The position numbers and the translations under genes are program-made. A stretch of 32,996 bases of DNA from Chitinophaga pinensis (GTDB lineage Bacteria > Bacteroidota > Bacteroidia > Chitinophagales > Chitinophagaceae): positions 1 through 32,996 of the forward strand of contig CAMDVD010000044.1 of NCBI GenBank assembly GCA_945878115.1, read 5' to 3'. Shown here piece after piece: positions 25,672 to 32,996 of this stretch; position 1 is the first letter of the stretch, and every line of letters starts with the position of its first letter. Under the pieces are notes generated by a model. That model did no database searches. It saw nothing but the letters and a program-made list of their open reading frames with translations, and was not told the DNA's origin.

Positions 25672-26286
25672 ATGATACAATATATCCAACTAGTAAAAGC
25701 AGAATACTATCGCTATCCTTCTACTGAATCGAATCCTAAAATATTGGAAATTGTCAAATTTCTGTTGGCTGTGCTGCGTAAAGGAATTTCCTTATTCCTC
25801 AGCTTATTCTATTTACGTAATGCCACTACCGGAAATCAAGTATACTGCAATGGGAAGCCATCCTTACAAATATCTGGTATACTGAAAATCGGTAACCGAA
25901 CAAGTTTATGGTCGACCATTCAACAAACGCGTTCATCGGTGTTCAAAAATGCATCCATGATTATTGGGAATCATACTTTTATCAATGGAGCAAGAATTGC
26001 TGCAAAGCATCATATTGAAATTGGTGATCATGTACATATTGCGCCAGAAGTTATTATCATGGAAAGTGATTTTCATGATACATCTAATCATCAAATGGAC
26101 GTGGATTGTGCTAAGGTTGTGATTGGTAATCATGTTTGGATTGCCACACGTGCCATGATTTTAAAAGGCGTTACGATTGGCGAAGGCGCTGTAGTGGCTG
26201 GTGGTTCAGTGGTTACAAAGAATGTAGAACCTTATACACTCGTGTCTGGAACACCAGCTAAATTTATTAAATATTTAAACAAATAA
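25672..26286 (+). CDS. Left-handed beta-helix (hexapeptide) acyltransferase
   Basis: With the start at 25672 (MIQYIQLVKAEYYRYPS), 5 nt after the GT4 stop, the protein has 204 residues; an in-frame upstream ATG at 25618 would overlap GT4 by 49 nt and is less likely. After a membrane-like segment (about 25-45), hexapeptide repeats occupy about 60-200, including IIGNHTFINGARIAA, HHIEIGDHVHIAPEVII, VVIGNHVWIATRAMILKGVTIG and GSVVTKNVEPYTLVSGTPAKFIK. The His in the HVHIA/DFHD region is the likely catalytic base. This is the WcaF/WcaB/maltose O-acetyltransferase group. It probably O-acetylates a sugar of the polysaccharide made by this locus. GT2 number two starts 6 nt downstream. Confidence 0.88.
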   Translation: MIQYIQLVKAEYYRYPSTESNPKILEIVKFLLAVLRKGISLFLSLFYLRNATTGNQVYCNGKPSLQISGILKIGNRTSLWSTIQQTRSSVFKNASMIIGNHTFINGARIAAKHHIEIGDHVHIAPEVIIMESDFHDTSNHQMDVDCAKVVIGNHVWIATRAMILKGVTIGEGAVVAGGSVVTKNVEPYTLVSGTPAKFIKYLNK

Positions 26287-26292
26287 AATCAA

Positions 26293-27446
26293 ATGGAAGT
26301 AATTTTCTTTCTATTAGCTCCATTCTATTTATTTATGGAGGCTATGGTTTACTTTTATTCTTCGTCAACAAAATTCCTTTTTTCAAAAGAAAAGTGCAAA
26401 TGGTGGATGGGGAATTGCCAAGTATTGCCTTGGTGATTGCTGCGTATAATGAAGCAGACATTCTCATCGACAAAATTAGAAACACCTTGTCTCTGCAATA
26501 TCCTTCAGATAAGCTACATGTTTATTTAGTTACTGATGGAAGCAATGATCATTCGAATCAAATTGTAGAAAAATTTCCGAACATCAAATAATTTTGGGAA
26601 CAAGAAAGAAAAGGAAAAACCGCAGCAATTAATCGGGTGATGCAGTATGTTACAGAATCGATTACAGTATTCACAGATGCGAATGTGATGCTGAACCATG
26701 AAGCCTTACATGAAATTGCTAAACATTACAACGACGAAAATGTAGGTGGTGTTTCTGGCGAAAAAAGAGTACAATCTGGACCTACTAATTCTGCTTCAAC
26801 TACTGAAGGATTATATTGGAAATATGAATCATTTATTAAAAACCAAGAGGCACAGTTTGCAGGTTTAGTAGGTGCAGCTGGTGAATTGTTTTCTATCCGA
26901 ACTTCTTTGTTTAGAGAATTGCCAACAGATACTTTATTGGATGATTTTATGATATCCATGCAATTGGTGCGTGAAGGGTATAGGGTAGACTATGAGCCAA
27001 ATGCTTATGCAAGCGAATTACCTTCGTTGAATATAAAAGAGTATAAAAGAAAAGTGAGAATCGCTGTTGGTGGTATTCAATCTGTATTGCGACTTAAAGA
27101 TTTTCTCAATCCAATGAAATATGGTTTTTTTAGTTTTCAATATTTCTTCCATCGTGTATCAAGATGGCTATTTATGCCAATATTAATGGTGCTTGCATTA
27201 GGTAGTAATATAATTTTGTGTCATACCTCCTTACTTTATGCCAGCTTATTTTTCTTGCAAGTTGCATTTTATTTACTTGGTATTGTAGGTTGGATCATGG
27301 AGAGAGCGCATGTTCGTAGTAAGCTCTTTTATATACCTTATTATTTTAATTTTATGCATATCTGTATTGTTGCTGGATGGATAAGATATCTTCGTGGGAA
27401 TCAATCTACCGCATGGGAAAAGTCGTCTCGTGCAGTTCAAATTTAG
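26293..27446 (+). pseudogene. Second family 2 glycosyltransferase, frameshift and nonsense
   Basis: The ATG at 26293 (MEVIFFLLA) opens in one frame, but the family sequence continues in another from about 26325 (IYGGYGLLLFFVNKIPFF), so a one-base indel lies at about 26315-26330. The GT2 core is clear: IALVIAAYNEADILIDKI, VTDGSNDHS, FTDANVMLN, LDDFMISMQLVREGYRVDYEPNAYASE and RKVRIAVGGIQSVLRL, followed by membrane helices. A TAA at 26589-26591 interrupts NIK*FWEQERKGKTAAINRVM, where a leucine or tyrosine codon is expected. The fragment from 26637 lacks the nucleotide-binding N-terminus and should be inactive. It is the last gene of the polysaccharide operon. Confidence 0.85.
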
Positions 27447-27471
27447 ATAGGCTTGATATTTCTCTAAACAA

Positions 27472-27504
27472 TTGTAGGACTAGCAATTTCATTATCTATA
27501 TTTG
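27472..27504 (+). promoter_or_regulatory. Candidate promoter of the H-NOX operon
   Basis: TATATTTG at 27497-27504 matches the -7 consensus and a TTG at 27472-27474 could be the -33 element (22-nt gap). Predicted transcription starts near 27511, giving a leader of about 75 nt before the H-NOX ATG at 27588. Confidence 0.45.
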
Positions 27505-27587
27505 TCTTCTATTCTGGTCCAAATCCTTTAATAATCAAGATGAGTTGTAATAACCATAATTAATCATTCTAATTTTAAATAAACAAA

Positions 27588-28130
27588 ATGTACGGTATAA
27601 TAAATAGGGCAATTGAAGATTTAGTCAAAGAAAATTTTGGAGAGGAAAAATGGTTGGTCATTAAAGAACTTAGTGGCATTGATGTTGATTTTTTTATCAG
27701 CCATGAACCCTATGATGATGCTATCACTTATCAATTGGCTGGTGCTATTTCGGCAGAAATGGACATGCATATAGATGCAGTACTGGGATTATTAGGGGAA
27801 TGGTGGGTATTGCGCACCGGTATGGAAAAATATGGTGGATTGATGAAAGCCGGCGGAAGTAATTTGAAAGAATTTTTAATTAACTTGCCTTCCTTTCATA
27901 GCCGTGTAATGCTTATGTATCCTAAACTTAGCCCGCCTGAATTTCAAGTTAGTCATGTTGAAGAGAACGGCTTATATTTACACTATCATTCACAACGAAT
28001 TGGCTTGAAGGCATTTGTAGGGGGCTTGTTATCAGGCCTTGGCAAACTATATAGTTCCCCAATCTCCTTTCATTTAATTCAATCAAGAGACGAGGGAGCC
28101 ACGCATGAGATTTTTAAAGTAAACTGGTAA
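27588..28130 (+). CDS. H-NOX (heme nitric oxide/oxygen binding) protein
   Basis: This 180-residue protein is the usual length of a stand-alone bacterial H-NOX sensor. It opens MYGIINRAIEDLVKENFGEE. The proximal heme ligand is His104 in LPSFHSRVMLMYP, and the propionate-binding YxSxR motif is Tyr133-His-Ser135-Gln-Arg137. These residues indicate a heme-loaded cytosolic sensor, most often of nitric oxide in facultative bacteria; whether it also binds O2 depends on a distal tyrosine that I cannot place by eye. It lies 1 nt before a hybrid histidine kinase, the standard H-NOX partner, so NO binding should alter kinase activity. The upstream polysaccharide genes are separated by 141 nt with a candidate promoter. 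Confidence 0.94.
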   Translation: MYGIINRAIEDLVKENFGEEKWLVIKELSGIDVDFFISHEPYDDAITYQLAGAISAEMDMHIDAVLGLLGEWWVLRTGMEKYGGLMKAGGSNLKEFLINLPSFHSRVMLMYPKLSPPEFQVSHVEENGLYLHYHSQRIGLKAFVGGLLSGLGKLYSSPISFHLIQSRDEGATHEIFKVNW

Positions 28131-28131
28131 A

Positions 28132-30930
28132 ATGAATACGCAGAAAATAATAATCGATTTGCCTTTTTTACATAGATTGTTTCCATTTCATCTACTTATT
28201 GATCGGCAATTGAAGATTAGATCCTCTGGCAAATCTTTACAAGTAATTCGAGAAATTGAATTTGGAGCCGACTTCTTTTCTTTATTTACCATTAGTCGAC
28301 CTCGATTGCTTGACTTGCAAAGTGTAGATTTAGCTTCCTTGAAAGGGCAGTTAGTCATCCTAGAATTTTTAAGTACGCAAGAAAAAAAATATACCCTAAG
28401 GGGACAAATAGATTATTTAGAGAAAGAAGCATCTTTCCTATTTACTGGTTCGCCTTGGTTTTCATCTATGGATGAACTTATAGCCTCCAATTTAACACTA
28501 CATAATTTTGCATTGCATGATCCAATGATTGATTTATTGCATGTATTGAAAACGCAAGATATTACCATGGATGATGTGCAGATGTTATTGCGAAAAGTAA
28601 ATAAACATAATGATATATTAATCGAATCTGAGTTAAAATACAGATCTATTGTAGAGAAGGCGACAGATATTATTTATACCATAAATGCAGATGGTTTTTT
28701 TACGTATGTAAATGAAGTTACCGAACGGATGACAGCGTATTCTCAAACAGAGTTGCTTACTATGCGTTATGTAGATTTGATTCGGCCAGATTATAGAAAA
28801 AAAGCTGTAGCATTTTATTTAAAACAAATTCGTAAAAAAATTCAATCAACCTATTTTGAGCTTCCTTTGATTACTAAATCTGGTAAGGGAATATGGATTG
28901 AACAAAGTGTTCAAATCTCGCAATCCAATAAGGATAAAATTGAACTTACGGCACTCGCAATTGATATCAGTAGTCGGAAACATAACGAAATGAGCTTGAA
29001 AATTCAAGAAGAAAAGTATAGGAATATTATTACAAATATGAATTTGGGTTTACTCGAAGTGGATTTGGATCATAATATTCAAACGACAAATGAAATCTTC
29101 TGTAAATTATCAGGATTCAGTCAGCAAGAATTAATTGGAAAAAGAGCAATAGATCTTTTGCTTGATCAAGAGAGCAAAGATTTTTTAGCCAACAAACAGA
29201 ATCAACGGGAACATGGCAAATCGGATATGTATTCGATTCCAATCAGAAATAAAAATGGAGAGAAGCGCTGGTGGCTTATTAGCGGCGCTCCGCAATTCAA
29301 TGATAATGGTGAAATTGTTGGTTCAATTGGAGTTCATCTGGATATTACAGATCAAAAAAAATTAGAAGAAGAACTTGTGCAAGCAAAAATCAAAGCGGAA
29401 GATTCATCCAAAGCGAAAGAGTTTTTTCTTGCTACCATGAGCCATGAAATACGAACGCCATTGAATGCGATTGTAGGTTTATCTGATTTAATGCAAATGG
29501 ATAAAAATGCCATTAGCGAAGACAACATTAAAATCCTAAATTTTTCTTCTAAAAACCTACATGCGCTCATTACAGGAATACTTGATTTAACTAAAATAGA
29601 TGCAGGTAAAATTGAATTGATAAAAAATAATTTTAATCTACATGCATTATTGGAAAGTGTCCGGTTATCATTCAAGGCCTCATGTGATGATAAGAATATT
29701 GACTTACGTTTAGAAATGAGTGATAAAATTCCTAAGATCTTAATTGGTGATGAACTTAGGCTTTCTCAAATTTTGAATAATTTAATTAGTAATGCTATCA
29801 AGTTCACATCAAAAGGATTTGTAAAAATAAGGGTTGAATGTCCAATGCAAGAAAAGGATACCGCTCGAATATTATTTACCATTTCAGACAGCGGCATTGG
29901 TATCAGAAAGAAGAATTTAAAAACAATCTTTAGAGCCTTTGAACAAGCCGATAGAAATATTGTTCGCCAATTTGGAGGAACAGGACTCGGCTTAAGTATT
30001 ACACAGAAACTTATTCATTTGCATGGAAGTGAAATTTATGTGACGAGTAAATTAAACAAAGGAAGTGTATTTACATTTCATATTGATTATCCCATCTTCA
30101 TGCACAATGAGGAAATGGGTAATGTTAAACCGGTAGTTAATTTTCTTCATGGTGATTCATTGATTGGGAAAAGAATATTGCTTGTTGAAGATAATCAAGT
30201 AAATCATTTAATTGCTGTTTCTTATTTGAATCACTGGAACATCATAACAGATATTGCAAATAATGGTAAAGAGGCCATCGAAAAGTTAGAAATGCATTCG
30301 TATGATTTGGTGCTTCTAGACATCTTTATGCCAGTGATGGATGGGTTTGAAACTACAAAAAAAATTCGGCACAACCCTGCTTGGAAAACCTTACCTATCA
30401 TAGCACTAACCGCATCTGCTGAAGTAAATTTAATCGATAAAATAATTAGGTTAGGCGCTAATTTATGTCTTACAAAACCACTGGATTCAAAGGAACTTTT
30501 TCAAGCACTGTGTAGTTTTTTTGTTCAAGAACAGACGAAAGAATTGCCTTCAACCAATAGTAAGAAAATCAATACGAGTAAAGTTAAAATGCCTTCATTA
30601 AGTCTACAAAAAATTGAAGATGCATCCTTGGGGTCTTTAAAATTTTTACAAGAAATGATTGCCCTTTTGTTACTTGAAATTCCACAAACAATACAAGAAG
30701 CGGAAGATCAATTGAGACATAAAAATTTCTTAAGTTTTTCTGCAACCATTCATAAGCTTAAGAATAATTTACTCATGTTAAGTATGGATTATCTAAGAGA
30801 AGATTTAAATTTTTTAGAAGAACATGCCAAAGTAACAAATGTTAGTACCAAACTGCGACCAGTGTTTAAGCGTTTAAAAGAATGTTGGGAAGTGTCTGCA
30901 TTGGAATTGAAAGGTATGCAGACACTCTAA
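28132..30930 (+). CDS. Hybrid histidine kinase with N-terminal HNOBA domain, two PAS, REC and Hpt
   Basis: This 932-residue cytosolic kinase has no membrane segment. Residues about 5-155 form an HNOBA domain as in soluble guanylyl cyclases (FPFHLLIDRQLKIRSSGKSL, TISRPRLLDL, SMDELIASNLTLHNFALHD). PAS domains lie at about 166-284 and 290-415. HisKA carries His438 (FLATMSHEIRTPLNAIVG). The ATPase has its N box at about 549-559 (NNLISNAIKFT), DSGIGI at 586 and GGTGLGL from 615. A receiver has Asp730 (LVLLDIFMPVMDG), and a C-terminal Hpt domain has His874 (TIHKLKNNLLML). A full His-Asp-His relay is thus encoded, and the final receiver must be another protein. Translationally coupled to H-NOX (1-nt gap), it is the likely output of NO sensing. 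The orphan LytTR or REC proteins 7 kb upstream are plausible acceptors. Confidence 0.93.
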   Translation: MNTQKIIIDLPFLHRLFPFHLLIDRQLKIRSSGKSLQVIREIEFGADFFSLFTISRPRLLDLQSVDLASLKGQLVILEFLSTQEKKYTLRGQIDYLEKEASFLFTGSPWFSSMDELIASNLTLHNFALHDPMIDLLHVLKTQDITMDDVQMLLRKVNKHNDILIESELKYRSIVEKATDIIYTINADGFFTYVNEVTERMTAYSQTELLTMRYVDLIRPDYRKKAVAFYLKQIRKKIQSTYFELPLITKSGKGIWIEQSVQISQSNKDKIELTALAIDISSRKHNEMSLKIQEEKYRNIITNMNLGLLEVDLDHNIQTTNEIFCKLSGFSQQELIGKRAIDLLLDQESKDFLANKQNQREHGKSDMYSIPIRNKNGEKRWWLISGAPQFNDNGEIVGSIGVHLDITDQKKLEEELVQAKIKAEDSSKAKEFFLATMSHEIRTPLNAIVGLSDLMQMDKNAISEDNIKILNFSSKNLHALITGILDLTKIDAGKIELIKNNFNLHALLESVRLSFKASCDDKNIDLRLEMSDKIPKILIGDELRLSQILNNLISNAIKFTSKGFVKIRVECPMQEKDTARILFTISDSGIGIRKKNLKTIFRAFEQADRNIVRQFGGTGLGLSITQKLIHLHGSEIYVTSKLNKGSVFTFHIDYPIFMHNEEMGNVKPVVNFLHGDSLIGKRILLVEDNQVNHLIAVSYLNHWNIITDIANNGKEAIEKLEMHSYDLVLLDIFMPVMDGFETTKKIRHNPAWKTLPIIALTASAEVNLIDKIIRLGANLCLTKPLDSKELFQALCSFFVQEQTKELPSTNSKKINTSKVKMPSLSLQKIEDASLGSLKFLQEMIALLLLEIPQTIQEAEDQLRHKNFLSFSATIHKLKNNLLMLSMDYLREDLNFLEEHAKVTNVSTKLRPVFKRLKECWEVSALELKGMQTL

Positions 30931-30949
30931 TTTATCTTTTATTTTCTAT

Positions 30950-32995
30950 TTACTTAGTATACAGTTTTGTAGCAACACGATATCCAGTTAAGTTTTTGTA
31001 CCAATCTGGAAATGCACTTCCGCTGCTTTGTGCTCATTGAACAAATTTTAAGTAACCTGTATGAATAGCATTCTTCTCAACAAGTTGCAAATAATTTTCA
31101 GGAAGGTCTATTGCATATGGCAAATTGTTTTTGGTTTTATAATATCTATTTAGACTAGGATTGGTATTATCTTGTAGCGTTCCAAAAAGAGCGTTATTGG
31201 CTAAAGATGTTGGTGCGTAACCAGCTAAATGTACTTCTTTGCCACGGGTACCATTGATGATCATAAATGGATTGAATGGCGCTGTTCCTAATTGTGCAGC
31301 GGATAAAGGCGAAGCGAAAACGACATTCAAGGAAACAGTATCTGGTATGGTATAATTCTTAGTCAATTCTGTATTCAATGTATTTCCTGCAGCACGTTTG
31401 GCAACTTTATAATCATTGTCAAAAGCAATGATGGTGGCTAAACTTTGATTCGATTCTGTTCCATTGCTGGAACGAGAAATATAATTATCGAAAATTTGAC
31501 TACCACTCACACTGCTAATAGAAGAAGGTAAAGAATTAAGTTGAAAACCAAAGCCATGGCTATAATGCGCACCGATTGCATTTATCGCAAATCTGCATTT
31601 CATTTCTTTTACTTTGTTTTGTGCATTCGACCATGTCTCGTATTGATATGCTACTACAAGATCATTAAAATCATAATCGCCTTTGCCTGGCCAAAGGTCT
31701 TCAAATGAAAGTGTACCATATTGTTGAGCGGATGGGTAAGTGTTCTTATAAGCCAAACTACTATTGTTTGGGAAAGCATCAAAAGCATCAGAAACACCAT
31801 CTCCATCGCTGTCAGCGCCATTGTCTACAGAGGCTACATTGTTGATAGAAATTCCAGTTACAGGATTAGCCTTCGCATAAAAGACTAAATCATTAAAATC
31901 GTTGTCGCAACTTGCTTGATCTCGTTTTATATCTTCGAAGCAGATATAACATTGTTGATTTGTATTGTCATACAATAAAATGCTTTGCTGTTTCAATGCT
32001 GGATTAGTTTGGCTGTTTAGATTTTTATCAGAAAATAATCTAAAATATCCATCCCCAACTGCAGTTCCATTCCATCCATTGGAAATGCAAACAAATCCAA
32101 TGCTGGTTCCTGGTTGAAAGGTACCTATGCTCACTCGATTTCCACTATGCAAACCGCCACCACTATTATAAAAAGAGGCATTTGGAAATACAAGATAAAC
32201 GGAATCAATTTGGCTTGTGGAAGTAGGTGGATTATTAGTCGGGTATTTATAATAACCAAGGCTGTTTGTGTATCCAGCTCCTTCATGCACAAAGGTCAGC
32301 CATACCTCAGATGTTTGAATAATTTCTATATCTGTTTTATAACCTTGTGTTAAGTAATTAGGATGGTAAATCGGTACAGGCTGACGTTCAGGAACTGAAT
32401 TATTGATATAGCTTAGCATTTGTGCAGTAACAGAACCATTGGTTGTTAAATTGGATGGAACGCCTAAACTATTATACGACGAAAGATATCGGTAGGGTAA
32501 AATAGATCTAGTTTTTGAGGCGCTTGATGCATGATTGAGCATTAATGGGCTCACCCAAGATTGGAAATTGTTATTGTTACTTATGCGCGCACCAGTAATA
32601 TTCATGTTGACAATTGTTCCAGTTAATGGAACGAGAATATTATCTGGTACACCTACATAATTTGGACTTATAACTACTTCATTGATATAAGAAGCAACAT
32701 TAAATGTTCCTTCTGCAAGTCCATTTTGGTCTGTCATGATGACGAATAGTTCAACCAAACTATCATTTTCAATCTGGTTTATTTTTACTGGAATTCCAGC
32801 AATTGGATTGCCATCTGGGGCATTTAATTGAATCGCGAACTCCATGGTATTGGAAGTTCGATAATTAAAATTTCCTGGAATTGTATCGTCGTCCGACAAA
32901 TCATAATGATTAGAAATGGGTTGGGATACATTTGATTTTTTACAAGAACTAATTAAGATTCCAATTGTGAGAATCGATAATATTACTTTGAGCAT
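30950..32995 (-). pseudogene. LruC domain lipoprotein with a premature TGA near the C-terminus
   Basis: From the ATG at 32995 the protein has a lipoprotein signal (MLKVILSILTIGILISSC, Cys18 in a lipobox-like ISSC, then KKSN). A beta-sandwich region (about 50-125) follows, and an LruC domain fills most of the rest (about 240-653). It includes CDNDFNDLVFYAKANP, the calcium-loop-like DSDGDGVSDAFDAFP and LWPGKGDYDFNDLVVAYQYE. The 653-residue frame stops at TGA 31034-31036, but the same frame then reads AQSSGSAFPDWYK then NLTGYRVATKLYTK to a TAA at 30950-30952. This is the expected family ending (W-A-x-S-G-G/S...PDWY), so the TGA probably replaces a TGG Trp codon. The 653-residue product may still function. 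Function is unknown; a surface or periplasmic lipoprotein. Confidence 0.8.
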
Positions 32996-32996
32996 A

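Noticed and set aside
31034-31036. Alternative genetic code with TGA as tryptophan
   Set aside because: Trp is encoded by TGG throughout the other genes, and only one TGA occurs at a Trp-like site.

Overview
The window looks like chromosomal DNA of an AT-rich member of the Bacteroidota, probably Chitinophagales/Sphingobacteriales-like. Both type IX secretion system (T9SS) C-terminal sorting signals are present: type B on a 2856-residue adhesin and type A on a 1388-residue protein. SprB, PKD and GEVED domains, an LruC lipoprotein, a LytTR regulator and TAnnTTTG promoter boxes without Shine-Dalgarno sites all fit this phylum.

Layout. 1-1087 has no convincing gene but holds two large inverted repeats and a three-copy tandem repeat. 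1088-2854 encodes a secreted protein with two Lcl/DUF1566 (C-type-lectin-like) modules. Each module ends in a GC-rich block whose codon pattern is what a diversity-generating retroelement (DGR) leaves behind; no reverse transcriptase or template repeat is visible, so any DGR core lies elsewhere. 3103-11673 is a giant SprB-repeat adhesin. 11900-13969 holds isocitrate dehydrogenase and a LOG-family nucleotide hydrolase, converging on a small lipoprotein. 14297-15196 is a DUF58 protein and 15330-19496 is the T9SS type A protein. 19497-20050 is a repeat-rich spacer, part of which is an inverted copy of the element downstream of the adhesin.

20051-27446 is a surface polysaccharide locus led by two orphan response regulators (LytTR and single-domain REC). 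They are followed by an initiating sugar-phosphate transferase with an unusual C-terminus, a dead IS1595-family element, a frameshifted GT2, an intact GT4, a hexapeptide acyltransferase and a second disrupted GT2. 27588-30930 is a two-gene H-NOX plus HNOBA-hybrid-kinase operon, a gas-sensing (probably nitric oxide) phosphorelay ending in an Hpt domain. The window closes with an LruC lipoprotein on the minus strand whose last 28 codons are cut off by an in-frame TGA.

Themes. The left two thirds are about secreted, repeat-built surface proteins, one of them apparently a hypervariable ligand binder. The right third looks like a polysaccharide locus in decay (or carrying assembly errors) beside a gas-responsive kinase that could feed the orphan regulators. 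The most interesting signals are the two DGR-like variable blocks, the H-NOX relay next to orphan receivers, the dispersed palindromic repeats, and the concentration of frameshifts and premature stops between 22 and 31 kb.
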